A stretch of DNA of 64,000 nucleotides from assembly GCA_028753945.1 (NCBI GenBank), contig JAPNXP010000010.1, positions 933,042 through 997,041 on the forward strand, written 5' to 3'. The translations under genes and the position numbers were made by a program. This document shows, piece after piece, positions 1-12,510 of the stretch. Each line of letters starts with the position of its first letter. Positions within the stretch are counted from its first letter, which is position 1. The notes under the pieces are model-generated. The model was not told the origin of the DNA. It searched no databases and saw only the letters and a list, made by a program, of their open reading frames with translations. Source of the DNA: Hexactinellida sp. DTS-2022. Lineage: Eukaryota > Porifera > Hexactinellida.

Positions 1-280
1 TAGTATAGTCGGCACAGTAAAAATAATAATAAAGGCAGTGATTCCAATACTGGGCCACTATACTATAGTATAGTCGGCACAGTAATAAAAATAATAATAA
101 TAAAGGCAGTGATTCTAATACTGGGCCACTATACTATAGTATAGTCGGCACAGTAAAAAATAAAGGCAGTGAGATTAGAACTGGGCCACTATACTATAGT
201 ATAGTCGGCACAGTAATAACTAACCAAGGCAGTAAGATTAGAACTGGGCCACTATACTATAGTATAGTCGGCACAGTAAT
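1..280. repeat. Tandem array of TAGTATAG-palindrome repeats
   Basis: About four and a half units of roughly 60-70 bp. Each carries the 18-nt perfect palindrome ACTATACTATAGTATAGT followed by CGGCACAGTA, then a variable linker and AAGGCAGTGA. The array runs off the left edge. The same unit recurs at 2070-2190, 35105-35165, 37265-37690, 38885-39180 and, degenerate, near 56000, so this is a dispersed family that also forms local arrays. No coding potential was seen. Confidence 0.85.
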
Positions 281-732
281 AATTTAACTTAATAATTGTA
301 AGTTGACATTGAAATTGGTGTTATATTATAAATAATATTAATAATTATTTATACTAATTAATTAAATATCATAAATCTCAGAATTCAAATAAGATAGAAA
401 CAAACTTCCAATTTATCAATTGATCCTTATGCCACGTAACACCTCTAGAAATGGGTATTGACACCTTGAGGTGATGATGACATCGTAAAAAAATGTGTTT
501 TTACAATTTTGTTAATTCGATATTTAAAATGGGTTAGTTGAAGTTGGGTGATGACCCAACACTCACATAAAAAATGCTGAGTCATCAGCTCTTATATTCT
601 ACTCAAACTTGAATATCTCTAAAATGAAGTGAACTAAATGGAAACTTCCACCACTCTAAGGGTCGATGTCTTCTGTAACACCTTTTGAAATATTTTTACA
701 CCTTCATAGTGATGATGACATGGCGAAAAAAA

Positions 733-845
733 TCCAAAATTGCAGCTGTGCTGACAGCATGTCCCATTGGAGGCACTATCAATAAACCACCACCAAAATA
801 TAGTGCCACCAAAGGAACATGCGTCGGCACAGCTGCAATTTTGGA
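733..845. repeat. Hairpin repeat copy 1
   Basis: The left arm begins TCCAAAATTGCAGCTGTG and the right arm ends CACAGCTGCAATTTTGGA, around a loop of about 20 nt. The arms pair over about 45 bp, with a conserved one-base bulge and one conserved mismatch. Sister copies are at 1943, 2923, 3773, 4947, 33368, 34259 and 35176. Confidence 0.85.
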
Positions 846-1942
846 TTTTATTATTAATATTATTATTAGTCCGTAGATCGTCCACAGAACAGAGTTTTAC
901 TAACTAAGAGCCCAAATTTTAAGGATATGTGTCTCATGGGTTACAGATGTGCACCTGGGGTCACGATTTTTAATTAAATTTTTTTGGACACATTTTTGCA
1001 CCTGTTTAATATTGAAACAGGAACAATAAATATTACCCGAAATTAAATTTATATGCATTCGATAGAGAATTAAATTCTACACCTTTTCACAGTGAACGAA
1101 TTTTCAAATTGTACTTAGTTTGTGCCACAATTGAGTTGCAAGTTTCTTTTGTTTACTAACACTTCAGTTCAATTGAAAGTGTTAAATCTAATTCTATTGT
1201 TTCAACTCGTTATTATTATATTGATTCAACTTGTGAGATCGAGTAGGCTTCTATTTTCCAATTGAAAACTAAGATTCTACATTCCATAACAACGACAGAT
1301 TATGTGATTATATTTACTTCTGCGTTAATATTATTGCACTGTTAATATACTGACGTAATTAATTATAATTAATTCAGTCAGTATATGACTTATATAGATG
1401 CTTCCGATTTGTTTATTAGGGGTTATCGAGTGTGCGGAATTGAAATTTGATGGACAAATTAATTTATTTATTATTTATGACAAAATAATTAAACTTAATA
1501 AATATAAGTTGACATTGAAATTGGTGTTAAATTATAAATAATATTAATAATTATATATACTAATTAATTAAATATCATAAATCTCAGAGATCATAGAAGA
1601 TAGAAACAAACTTTCAATTTATCAATTGGTCCTTATGGCACGTGCCACCTATACAAGTGGGTCTTGACACCTTGAGGTGATGATGACATCGTTAAAAAAA
1701 TTTGTTTTTACAATTTTGTTAATTCGATATTAAAAATGGGTTAGTTCATGTTGGGTGATGACCCAACACTCACATAAAAAATGCTGAGTCATCAGTTGTT
1801 ATATTCTACTCAAACTTGAATATCGCTAAAAGGAAGTGAACTAAAACGAAACTTCCACCACTCTAAGGGTCGATGCCTTCTGTAACACCTTTTTGAAATG
1901 ATTTAACACCTTTATAGTGATGATGACTTGGCGAAAAAAAAA

Positions 1943-2057
1943 TACAAAATTGCATCCTGTGCCGACAGCATGTTCCATTGGAGGCACTATCAATAAACCA
2001 CCAACAAAATATAGTGCCACCCAAGGAACATGCGTCGGCACAGGATGCAATTTTGGA
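1943..2057. repeat. Hairpin repeat copy 2
   Basis: Same hairpin as at 733, but the stem reads GCATCCTGTGCC on the left and GGCACAGGATGC on the right, so both arms changed together relative to the other copies. Confidence 0.85.
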
Positions 2058-2069
2058 TTTTTTATTATT

Positions 2070-2190
2070 TTTACTGTGCCGACTATACTATAGTATAGTG
2101 GCCCAGTATTGGAATCACTGCCTTTATTATTACTGTGCCGACTATACTATAGTATAGTGGCCCAGTATTGGAATCACTGCCTTTATTATT
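2070..2190. repeat. TAGTATAG-palindrome repeat, two units
   Basis: Two units in reverse orientation relative to 1-280, directly abutting hairpin copy 2. This shows that the two repeat types are physically coupled. Confidence 0.8.
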
Positions 2191-2922
2191 TTTATTTTTA
2201 TTTTTTCTCCGTAGACGGTGCCCTGGCCAGAGCTTTATAGTTGATGGGCTGAAACTTGGCATGTAGGTGCGATGGGATCGTCTAATTTGCACCTGGGGTT
2301 ACGATTTTTGATTAACAAATTTTGGACACATCTTTGACACCTTTCAAAATTTGTCTGGTCCATAACTCAAAATATGCTTACTAACCCCCAAATTTTATTT
2401 CATATTTGGATTTACCTTAAAATTCAGCGTCTGTTGGGAGAAGAAATTTTTAAAAAATGGGTTAAATTTTAGCCATAAATGGGGGTTGAAATTTCTTTGT
2501 TTACTCACACTTCAATTTCTGTAAAAGTGTTAAATCTAATTCCATTGTTTCAACTTGTAATAATTATATTGATTTGACTTGTTAAATCTTATTCTATTGT
2601 TTCAACTTGCGATAATTATATTGATTTAACTTATAAATTCCAGCTGGCTTCTATTTAATTGTAGTATTACTATACAATGGATTAAATATAATAATATAAC
2701 ATAAGGAATTTGTTGACTCAACTCAACCAACCGTGGATAACATTGCTAAAATAAATAACTAATAATATAATTTATTATCAATACATAATGAATGAATGGC
2801 ATTAAACACAAGATGGTTTATGATAGAAACGAACTTCAAATTTATCTAGCATTCCTTGTGACTCGGACTAATTAACAAATGGTTCTTGACACCTTGAGGC
2901 GTTGATGACTTGGCGAAAAAAA

Positions 2923-3037
2923 TCCAAAATTGCAGCCTGCGCCGACAGCATGTTCCTTTGGAGGCACTATCTATAAACCACCAGAAAAATATAGTGCCAC
3001 TAAAGGAACATGCGTCGGCACAGGCTGCAATTTTGGA
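2923..3037. repeat. Hairpin repeat copy 3
   Basis: Stem version GCAGCCTG paired with CAGGCTGC. It is followed by the subunit containing GACGGTGCCCTGGCCAGAGC. Confidence 0.85.
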
Positions 3038-3772
3038 TTTTATTATTTTTATTTTTATTTTCTCCGTAGACGGTGCCCTGGCCAGAGCTTTATAGTTGAT
3101 GGGCTGAAACTTGGCATGTATGTTCGGAGTCGACGTCTAATTTGCACCTGGGGTTACGATTTTTGATTAACAAATTTTTGACACATCTTTAACACCTTTC
3201 AAATTTTGTCTGGTCCATAACTAAAAATATGTTTTACTAAACCCCCAAATTTTATTTCACATTTGGATTCACCATAAAATTCTGCGTCTGATGGGAGAAG
3301 AAAACTTTCAATAAAGAGTTTTATTTCTGCCATAAATGGGGGTTGAAATTTCTTTGTTTACTCACACTTCAGTTTCAGTATAACTGTTAAATCTAATTCC
3401 ATTGTTTCAACTAGTAATAATTATATTGATTTAACTTGTTAAATCTTACTCTATTGATTCAACTTGCGATAATTAAATTTATTTAACTTATAAATTCCAG
3501 CTGGCTTCTATTTAATTTACCATACAATGGATTAAATAAAATAATATAATATAAGGAATTTGTTGACTTAATTCAACTCAACCGTGGATAACAATGCTAA
3601 TATAAATAACTAATAATATAATTTATTATCAATACATAATGAATGAATGGCATTAAACTCAAGATGGTTTAAGATAGAAACAAACTTCAAATTTATCTAC
3701 CGTTCCTTGTGACTCGGACCAATTAACAAATGCTTCTTCACACCTTGGCGTTGATGACTTGGCGAAAAAAAA

Positions 3773-3887
3773 TCCAAAATTGCAGCCTGTGCCGACAGCA
3801 TGTTCCTTTGGAGGCACTATCAATAAACCACCAACAAAATATGGTGCCACCAAAGGAACATGCGTCGGCACAGGCTGCAATTTTGGA
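3773..3887. repeat. Hairpin repeat copy 4
   Basis: Stem version GCAGCCTG paired with CAGGCTGC, the same form as copy 3. Confidence 0.85.
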
Positions 3888-4946
3888 TTTTTATTATTAT
3901 TTTCCTTACGTATCCTCTCCATAGAACAGAGTTTAATGAACTAAGAGCACAAATTTTTAGGATATGTGTCTCATGGGTTACAGATGTGCACCTGGGGTCA
4001 CGATTTTTGATTATAATTTGGGACACATTTTACACCTGTTTAATCTTAGAAAAAGCACAATAAATAGTGCGAGAATATTCAATTTATATGCATTCGATAG
4101 ATAGAGAATTAAATTCTACACTTTTTCATAGTGCACGAATTTTCAAATTGCTCTTCGTTCGTGCCACAATTGATTTGCAAAATCCCTTTGTTTACTAACA
4201 CTTCAGTTCAATTGAAAGTGTTAAATCTAATTCTATTGTTTCAACTTGTGATAATTATATTGATTCCACTTGTGAGATCGAGTAGGCTTCTAATTTCTAA
4301 TTGAAAACTAAGATTTTACATTCCATAACAACGACAGATTATGTGATTATATTTACTTCTCCGAGAATATTCTTGTACAATGGATACACTGACATATTTA
4401 AATATGATTAATTCAGTTTGTATTTACCCTATAGAGACGGTTCCAATTAGATTATGGGGGTTATCGAGTGCGCTGAATTCAATTTAAATTAATAATTATT
4501 GCAAATAATTGAACTTAATTTATTTTGCTATATAATAATGGTGTTAAATTATTGATAATTTGAATAATTATTAAGACTAATTTGCTAAATTTCATTAATC
4601 ACAGAAATGACATAAGATAAAAACAAACTTACAATCGATCAATTGGTCCTTATGGCACGTACCACCTATACAAGTGTGTCTTGACACCTTGAGGTGATGA
4701 TGACATCGTCAAAAATATGTGTTTTTACAATTTTGTGAATTCTATATTTCGAATGGGTTGGTTAGTGTTGGGTGATCACCCAACACGCACATAAAAAATG
4801 CTGACTCATCACTTATTTTATTCTACTGAAACTTGAATATCTTTGAGATGAAGTGCGCTAAAACGAAATTTCCTACTCACTAAGGGTCGTTGCCTTCTGA
4901 AATAATTTAACACCTTTATAGTGATGATGACATGACGAAAATAAAA

Positions 4947-5055
4947 TCCAAAATTGCAGCTGTGCCGACAGCATGTTCCTTTGGAGGCACTATCAATAAA
5001 CCACCAAAATATAGTGCCACCAAAGGAACATGCATCGGCATAGCTGCAATTTTGG
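4947..5055. repeat. Hairpin repeat copy 5
   Basis: Stem version GCAGCTG paired with CAGCTGC, with a few unmatched changes in the right arm (GCATCGGCAT). It is followed by a short GC-rich palindrome of the CGCTCGCTGCGCTCGC type. Confidence 0.8.
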
Positions 5056-5464
5056 ATTTTTTCTCGCTCGCTGCGCTCGCTAATCTGGAGATCTATGTAC
5101 ACGTATATCAGTGTCGGGTAACCTAAATTATTTAGTAGGCCACAATTGGCGGCCCGTGAGCCCCTTAGCGTGCCACAAAGTCTATCAGTTCCTGCGACGA
5201 CTATTACTCTCAAGTAAGATATTGAACGTGCTCCACATACCATCGAGGATGTTACATACATCCCTTTAAACCATTTTCCATAGTTTTAACTTATTTAGCA
5301 ATAATACTTGTTGAACCTAATTTTTAGGTTCATTTTGAAAATCCATTAATTGTATACCTATTTATGTAAATAAGAACAACAAATATTCAGTTTAAAAATT
5401 TATTTAGTGAGAAATTCATGTTCAGCATACTTGTTTACCTATAATACCAGTTGAAAGTCAACTT

Positions 5465-8400
5465 CAAAGTTCATTTTGAATTTCCATCAATTTGTTTACC
5501 TATTTTTGGTAAACAACAACAATAAATATACATATTAGAATTTTTTAAACCGAAATTCAAAATCAGCCTACTACATGTTTACCTAGTGCAACATTTGTAA
5601 GTTAGCTTCTATCTGAATTATATAAGGTTTGCAGTCACAAAGGGATGAACGAAGATTTGCTCGAACGATGTAAACATATTTGCATTTATTAAACAATTGA
5701 AAATGATAACATTGAATATGTGCTAATATATTTCCAATTATTTGCACTGCAGAATACATAGGTATTACACCTTCAACGCTTGTAAGCATTGTGTAAAGTA
5801 TAATTAATATTATCGTGCCTTCTTTTAACATTATTCACAGTGGCACAGTTATGATTTCAGCTTTCAGGGGTCCCGGTTACAGTTAAGGTGGGGGAGACCG
5901 TTTCTTTTAAAGGAGTTGGTGCCATTCCCCCATCGGAAAATTTTCACATTTGGCTCTCAGAGATGGCACTTCTCGCATTCTGACAGAAATTGAAAAGTTT
6001 TAACCTTTCACTTCAAATAGAAATTGGGAAAATTCCCAAAATACTCAACTTTTTTGAAACGCGTCCTTACAATTTGTACTCGGGCCTGCGGCCCTCCTTG
6101 TATTTTAAGCATGTTCCTTTTCAAATAAATGTCTATCTATTTATATCCGTGGATCGTAGCTATAGGTTACATAAGGACAGAGTAAATAATTTGGATATTT
6201 ATGCTAGATGTTAAAGCTTATTCGTGTATAATAATATACAAACTCCAAATATAAAATTAAATATCACTAAGAAACTGTACTAGTGGACACCTAACTCCTC
6301 TCGACCAATTAGATTACTGTCTCAGTATTCTATAATGCACACTTAACATTTGACAGACACTAAAGCATTCAATTATACTAATTGAATGCTAGCTGCTAAT
6401 CCATACTGGACAACCCTCGATTTTATTTGGCTAAAGGTTTTGACACCTTTTGTGATGGAAGATTGATGTGAATATTTTTTAGATATTGAAGATTTAGATT
6501 TGTAGATACAGTATTCCCTATCCCTCTGCCAAATTTCAAGTCTGTAGCTTTTACCAGTTCCTAAATCAATTCTGAACAAACCAACAAACCAACAAACACA
6601 AAAACATTGTGATTTAATACATAAGAAAAAGTATAAAGTTGGAATTTTTTTTTTTTAACTTGAGTATTTGGGAATTTTCACAATTGAAATTTGTATATAC
6701 GTACTAAGTATGATTGAAGTATATGCCGAATTTCGCAACCCTTGGGATCCTGGTTTAATTAATCCGTTGAAACCCCATTCGTACACCACTGGATAAATGA
6801 AAATTGCCGCTCAAAACCGAAAGGCTCCTGGTGTAAAACTATAGTAGATCCTACTATGACGTTTTTACTAGGAGAAGTACGTGGTACGTACACAAAAATC
6901 TGGAGAAAATATGTTAGTACAGTATGGAGATTTTGTACCGATTGTTGGCTGCTTTCGCCCTTGCAGCAGTACCTAACTATTTCAGCCCAGCAAGGCTGAA
7001 ATACTGAGACGTTGGGATCACTTTATGTGCTACAACCGGAGCCCCATGGCTACGTAACTGATAATAGAAAATAAGATTATGTTTGTTATTTTATGTTGAA
7101 GTAACTAACCATGAATAAGGTAGATACTTAATAAATTAAGTGGAATACCAATGGGGTTTCAGCCGGTTCATTGAACCAGGACCCCAATGTTTCCAAAGTT
7201 CGGCATACGTATATGTACTTCAGTCATAAAAAAAGGTTAAAACTTTTTGATTTGTGTCATAATGCGAGAAGTGCCATTTCCGAGAGCCAAAATGAAAAAT
7301 CTTCCGGTGGGGGAATGCCCCCACCCCTTTGAAAGAAACGTTCTCAGAACAATTTTTAAACGAATTCCAGCCCTAACTCTTTTACCGGGGTCCCTAAAGT
7401 CTGAAATCCTAACTGTGCCACTGTGAATAATGCGAGAAAGATGGCTCGATGATATTCATTATACCTTACACAATGCTTGCAAACGTTGAAAGTTTAATGC
7501 ATATTTATCTACAGTGCAAATAATTGCAAATAATGGCATTACGTATTATCATAAACAATATGTTAGCCTTTTCAAATGCTTAGTGCAAACCAGGGTTGGG
7601 TCCAAATACGTATTTGTATTTGTATTTGTAGTTGATTTTTCTGAAATTGCGTATTTGTATTTGTATCTGTATTTGATATCATATGTTAGGTGTATTTGTA
7701 TTTGTATTTGTATTTGTATTTGTATTTGTATTTGTATTTGTATTTGTATTTGTATTTGAAGTCGAAACTAAGTATTCATATTTGTATTTGTATTTGGCTT
7801 CTAATGTTTGACACATAATTTATAACACGAAATATTGCATGGTTAACAAAAGAAATGTGTTCCTGCAATAACAAATCTCAGTTATAGCACTACTAATAAA
7901 AAAACTTAGTGGGTTCTGGAAATCGACGAAAAATTCAAATAATTGAATTTTTGTTTAATTTGGTAATTGCTAAATCGTAATTGTATTTGTATTTGTATTT
8001 GTATTTGTATTTGTATTTGTATTTGTATTTGTATTTGTATTTGTAATTGTATTTGAATCTATTAATTTAGGCGTAATTGTATTCGTATTTGGTTTCTGCT
8101 CAGTGTATTTGTATTTGTATTTGATCTAGAAAAATGTATTTGAACCCAACCCTGGTGCAAACATATATTATATCGTTCTAGCAAACCTTGGTTTCAACAC
8201 TTGTAACTGCTAACCTTATTGAACAATTATTGAATAATTGTTTGTACTATTTGTTAATGGCAAAGATTTATGAACCAATAAATGTACATCTATATCATGA
8301 AAACTTGATTGTTGTTTGTGGGTTTGTTTGTCCATATTGTATTAAAGTGATAGAATATAGAAGCTAACTTCCAAATGTTACAATAAGTAAACAAGTATGC

Positions 8401-8500
8401 TGATTACGAATTCCGCATTTAAAAATTTCAATATGAATATTTAATGTTGTTGTTTACTAAATAGGGAAATAAATTATTCAAAAATCAAAATGAACTCACA
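5465..8500. mobile_element. Long foldback element
   Basis: The arms are inverted copies of each other: 5465-5610 matches 8340-8500, 5680-5850 matches 7390-7580, 5836-5985 matches 7260-7430, and 6715-6790 matches 7135-7215. The left arm is interrupted at about 6220-6700 by DNA that includes a fragment (6370-6600, minus) of the interspersed repeat best seen at 49230-50280. The right arm is interrupted by a hAT MITE at 7591-8154. No transposase ORF was found, so it looks non-autonomous. I see no clear target duplication. Confidence 0.6.
7591..8154. mobile_element. hAT MITE filled with GTATTT tandem repeats
   Basis: The terminal inverted repeats begin CAGGGTTGGGT and end ACCCAACCCTG. An exact 8-bp target duplication GTGCAAAC lies at 7583-7590 and 8155-8162. 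The interior is almost entirely GTATTT-type hexamer repeat, broken by about 200 bp of AT-rich sequence (7780-7980). Eight-bp duplications and CAGGG termini are hallmarks of the hAT superfamily. It encodes no protein. Confidence 0.9.
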
Positions 8501-9326
8501 AGCCTGTCACGAAAAAATTGGTCCGGGCCAAAAATGGTCCGGGACCAATTTTGGCCTGCCATAAATGGTCCTAGCTTGCTAAAATAGGTCCGGCCGTGAC
8601 CTTCGTTATATAAGGCCTTACTACTACTCCGAACCATGGATTACTTAAAGTCCATTGATTATTAGCTGTCATATCTTTATCTCAATAGCTAGTAATGACA
8701 GCCTTGAAAAATGCATTATAATTATATAGGAAGTTAGGAACATGATATCAAGGCATACATAACACACTTTATAATTGTGATATATCACCATTTGATTACG
8801 TAACCAGATAAAGAATTAAGTGCAAATAATCTCATTATCTCAAAGATTATTGAAGTTAGGCCTAGAAAATGTATTATGAATGAATAGGAAGTTATCTATT
8901 GCGGATAGATCAGTACCAGCATAGTTTACATAAAATAGATAGTTTTTGAGTTAAGGCTCATTTTAAGAAATATGCATTTCCCTGGCAACCGAGGAATGTG
9001 TCAACATTCCATTTATAATTTTGATATATTTCATTCAACTAGTCATGGACATCCTCATGTTCCAATTTTGAACATTTACAAAGCGTTTAACTATGTTAAA
9101 AGAAGGCTATAAAAACACGATAATTCCCACGAAAAAATAGCGATTACGTAATCAAATGGTGATATATCACAATTATAAAGTGTGTTATGTATGCCTTGAT
9201 ATTGTGATGACGGGCTGACAGGAGTGCACTAGAGGGATCCTAGTGTAGGTGAGTTGTGCTTAGTACCTGTGGTAGGAGAACGGCATGGCTCACTGATAAC
9301 TAGAACTGGTGTAGACCAGTTGTAGT

Positions 9327-9376
9327 GTGGTCGAGGGTTACCCTCCTGATGAGTCCTTGTGATAGGACGAAACCAC
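9327..9376 (+). ncRNA. Hammerhead ribozyme (plus copy)
   Basis: All core elements are present in order. Stem III is GTGGT (9327-9331) with ACCAC (9372-9376). The cleavage site follows GTC at 9332. Stem I is GAGGG with CCCTC around a TTA loop. The conserved CTGATGAG is at 9346-9353. Stem II is GTCC with GGAC around an 8-nt loop, then GAAA at 9369-9372. The open end is stem III. Known relatives occur in retrozymes, Penelope-like elements and satellite DNA. Activity is inferred from the intact core. Confidence 0.92.
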
Positions 9377-9547
9377 TTCCACTAAGTAAGAGATCCCAAA
9401 CCTTATGATGTGGTGTTGTGTTGCAAGCATTGCAACACAACACCACATCATAACGCCCCGTATACGGGTAGTTATGATGTGGTGAGCATGAGACACCGTA
9501 AATGTATCTCACACCCACCAGCCACCAGGATACGACATGTGGTGGAA

Positions 9548-9597
9548 GTGGTTTCGTCCTATCACAAGGACTCATCAGGAGGGTAACCCTCGACCAC
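9548..9597 (-). ncRNA. Hammerhead ribozyme (minus copy)
   Basis: The reverse complement repeats the plus-copy core with the same stems and the same CTGATGAG and GAAA boxes. It is the mirror arm of the 9204-9720 palindrome, so the pair faces each other. Confidence 0.92.
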
Positions 9598-10407
9598 ACT
9601 ACAACTGGTCTACTCCAGTTCTAGTTACCAGTGAGCCATGCCGTTCTCCTACCACAGGTACTAAGCACAACCCACCTACACTAGGATCCCTCTAGTGCAC
9701 TCCTGTCAGCCCGTCATCACAATATCATGTTCCTAACTTCCTATATAATTATAATGCATTTCTCAAGGCTGTCATTACTAGCTATTGAGATAAAGATATG
9801 ACAGCTAATAATCAATAGACTTTAAGTAATCCATTGTCCAGCAAAATCTCCTCAGTAGTAAGGCCTTATATAACGAAGGTCACGGTCCGGCCTAAACTTT
9901 TTGCTAGCTTCACTAAAGTTGCTATAACAAACCTCCCACTAGTGCGAAATTGTATAGGACGTCAATTATTAAACTGAAAATGTATCTTTTTCTAATTGTC
10001 TAAAATGGTTCAGGGGAAAAAGGAGTCCCTTATAAGTATGAAGGCATGAATAATAGTGAAAAGAATTGGTTTTGTAATTGTGATATATGGAGTTACGGTG
10101 TAAAGAATCAACTTTGTAATTGTGTATTATTCACTATTGTGAAAACATTTGCATCTCTATGTATTCTTGTGTTGATGAATGATAAAAAGCTCTATGAGTA
10201 TTGTCTTGGAATGGCTGCCAAAAACTGGTCCGGCGGGGACCACCTTTGGCCAATGGGGACCGCCTTTGGCGACCAAAACTGGTCCGGCCGGACCATTTTT
10301 GGCAACCAAAGCTAGTCCGACCGGACCATTTATGGCCGGCCAAAATTGGTCCCGGACCTTATAGTAATATCGTAATATGGATTTTTGGATTTTGAATGTA
10401 CTTTGTA

Positions 10408-10742
10408 TCATAGGCGTCAAGTTTTGGAAAATATAATCAAAGATGGGGGGGGCCACTGGGATCTTTACTAAATATTTCCAGATTTGTTTCTTCAGAAACA
10501 AAATCAGGATATATTGAGTAACAAACGTGATTCTCACCCTCTATCATCCCTTGGTCGATCAAAGGACCACTTTCATCTAAAAATTAAATCGACCGACAGG
10601 TCCGGGTGTTGCTCCCAGTAACCCCCCAGCGTCCCCAGCACCCCCCCAATAAGCAATATGCGGGGGGCCAATCAGCAATTTGGGGGGGGGGGGGGCTGGC
10701 CCCCCCCCCCAGCCCCCCCCAAAACCCCAAACTTGGCGCCTA
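10408..10742. mobile_element. hAT-like MITE with G/C homopolymer core
   Basis: The termini CATAGGCGTCAAGTTTTGG and CCAAACTTGGCGCCTATG are inverted. Flanks CTTTGTAT and TTTTGTAT agree at 7 of 8 bases, consistent with an aged 8-bp duplication. The interior has long G and C runs (10680-10725). CATAGGCGTC end fragments also appear near 28304 and 32728. Confidence 0.7.
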
Positions 10743-10785
10743 TGTTTTGTATATTCAAAATTCAAATAAATAAATATATAATACT

Positions 10786-11148
10786 TAGGCCACATAAAAT
10801 AAATTACTTGTTTATCATCCATATTTTTCGAGAAAATTGGGACGGCGGAAGGGATTTTATTTTTATTTATTATTCCCATTAATATGCAAATAACATCATC
10901 CTATGCCAAAAATAAATATAAATATTTAATTTAATTAGAAAATAACATGACAATGCCCAAATAATTAAAGTAATGCTCTAAAATATAGGACTTTTTAAAA
11001 ATTTATGCATAGTAGGTACTTTACACAAGTTTATAGCTTATATTTTATACGATTATGTTCATAAGATAATAATAAAATAGATCCGGACGGATAGTAAAAA
11101 TTGGGGCGGGCGGGGATGATAAACAAGTTATTTATTTTATACGGCCTT
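10786..11148. mobile_element. Small foldback element
   Basis: TAGGCCACATAAAATAAATT at the left matches, inverted, TTATTTTATACGGCCTTA at the right. The similarity extends through TGTTTATCATCC and GGATGATAAACA. The interior is AT-rich and non-coding. I see no convincing target duplication. Confidence 0.55.
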
Positions 11149-11162
11149 ACTAGAAATACCAT

Positions 11163-11903
11163 TTGAGATCTAGATACCTGTATGTATATGCAAATCCAAA
11201 TGAATTGGGCAATTGTGTAGATTTTGGAAATTCGAATGGATATAGGAAATCCGTAGGGATTTCAGTATGGACAGAGGGTCCGGATGGATTAAGGATTTAC
11301 GGATTTTGGAACGGATATTATTATTCTCCAGAGCCAGGAATGGAATTGTTCCAATTTAATGTAATGCCATTTGGCATGGCTCCAAATCCTTCAAGAGTGT
11401 TAGCAATTAAAGAATGGCCTCGGCATCAGAGTTCTAAAGAAGTTCGTATATTTCTTGGGCTAGCTAATTATTATCATCGTTTTGTAAGGAATTTCTCGAA
11501 TTTTGCTAGCAATTGAATCGACTTCTTCAGAAAACTACTCATTTAATTTGGATTCTTAATGCGATGATTCGTTCAGAGAACTTAAGTATTGTCTAGACTC
11601 TAGGGAACTCGACAATTTTAGTCTATCCCTCACCCGACAAATTACATTCATTGTACACGATGCTTCGGGTTGGTATCGGAGCTGTTAAAACAAGATGAAA
11701 GAGTTGTTGCGTTTTCCAGTAGGACATTGAATGAAGCGGACAAAGATATTCAACAATTGGAAGAGAATGTTTGGCACTTGTAAATGCATTAAATAAACTC
11801 CGACAATTTCTAGCTGGTAAACATTTTATGATATATTGTGATCATAAATCGTTGGAGTGATTATCAGAACAACGAAATGTGACAAAGCTTAGTCGGTGGG
11901 CAC
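11163..11903 (+). pseudogene. Ty3/gypsy pol remnant (RT to RNase H)
   Basis: The ORF 11163-11516 contains FNVMPFGMAPNP, the reverse transcriptase region before the active site, joined directly to a post-active-site segment with FLGLANYYHRFVRNFS. The catalytic YxDD segment is missing, so the palm has an internal deletion. Out of frame downstream are RNase H traces: VVAFSSRTLNEADKD (about 11700) and IYCDHKSLE (about 11830). The reading is interrupted by a hAT at 11904 and resumes near 17280 with RWALVIMEY. It is dead and was the landing site for the later insertions. Confidence 0.85.
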
Positions 11904-11980
11904 CAGGGTATTATACAGGACTCAAATTGAAGGCTCTTAATTGCATGAGTGTGAAGTTGGCAGCGAAATTGGACAAAAAA

Positions 11981-12510
11981 ATCGAGCACACTTTCACACG
12001 CCATAATTTTGTGTCCAGGGCACATAGAGAGGTGCCATTTGGAATATATCAATACCAGCCTAGGAGGTTTTTGTCATTTTAATTTCATCTCAATCTGACA
12101 CCTCAGTGACACAGGGTGACATTGCAAAAATTTGCAAAAAATTGACAAATAATTCACAATCTCTAAAATCGAGCACACTTTCACACGCCATAATTTTGTG
12201 TCCAGGGCACATAGAGAGGTGCCATTTGGAATATATCAATACCAGCCTAGGAGGGTTTTGTCATTTTAATTTCATCTCAATCTGACACCTCAGTGACACA
12301 GGGTGACATTGCAAAAATTTGCAAAAAATTGACAAATAATTCACAATCTCTAAAATCGAGCACACTTTCACACGCCATAATTTTGTGTCCAGGACACATA
12401 GAGAAGTGTCATTTGGAATATATCAATACCAGCCTAGGAGGTTTTTGTCATTTTAATTTCATCTCAATCTGACTCCTCAGTGACACAGGGTGACATTGCA
12501 AAAATACACC
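11981..12510. repeat. 187-bp tandem repeat in MULE left TIR
   Basis: ATCGAGCACACTTTCACACG starts units at 11981, 12168 and 12355, exactly 187 bp apart. The last unit is partial. Inverted copies form the right end of the same element. Confidence 0.95.

Larger units (their letters stand above)
281..5260. repeat. Composite repeat block with five hairpins
   Basis: Successive diverged copies of several unit types: a unit with CACCTTGAGGTGATGATGAC near 460, 1660 and 4690; a unit with GACGGTGCCCTGGCCAGAGC near 2215 and 3070; and a unit with the phrase around CATGGGTTACAGATGTGCAC near 935 and 3970. Each block holds a hairpin of about 110 nt. Inverted copies lie at 33220-36960. The ORFs here are only translations of hairpins and repeats, so I call no gene. 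Confidence 0.8.
9204..9720. repeat. Palindrome carrying a hammerhead ribozyme on each strand
   Basis: The arms 9204-9385 and about 9540-9720 are near-perfect inverted copies, beginning GTGATGACGGGCTGACAGG. The spacer holds a second perfect hairpin (9406-9452) with GATGTGGTGTTGTG in its stem. Whichever strand is transcribed would contain one hammerhead in sense orientation. Confidence 0.85.
8536..10358. mobile_element. Nested foldback element with GGTCCGG termini
   Basis: Both ends carry inverted GGTCCGGGACCAATTTTGGC-type sequence (8536-8600 and about 10260-10358) with several internal GGTCCGG/GGACC palindromes. Inside are further inverted arms, 8587-8743 against 9727-9893. Inside those is a smaller palindrome, 8742-8805 against 9133-9200, and next to it the ribozyme palindrome at 9204-9720. 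No ORF of protein quality is present. Element class is unknown. Confidence 0.55.

Noticed and set aside
1..5260. CRISPR-like array (regular repeats with variable linkers)
   Set aside because: Units are palindromic transposon-like repeats in a eukaryotic genome, with linkers that are themselves repetitive. No cas genes.
7514..7759. 81-residue ORF of ICICIC and FVFVF repeats
   Set aside because: Translation of the GTATTT hexamer repeat in a hAT MITE.
9300..9599. 99-residue minus-strand ORF
   Set aside because: It is a translation of the ribozyme palindrome, with no protein-like composition.
10157..10537. 126-residue minus-strand ORF
   Set aside because: It covers the GGTCCGG palindromes and part of a MITE. 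The repeated GPAGPV-like motif is a consequence of the DNA repeat.
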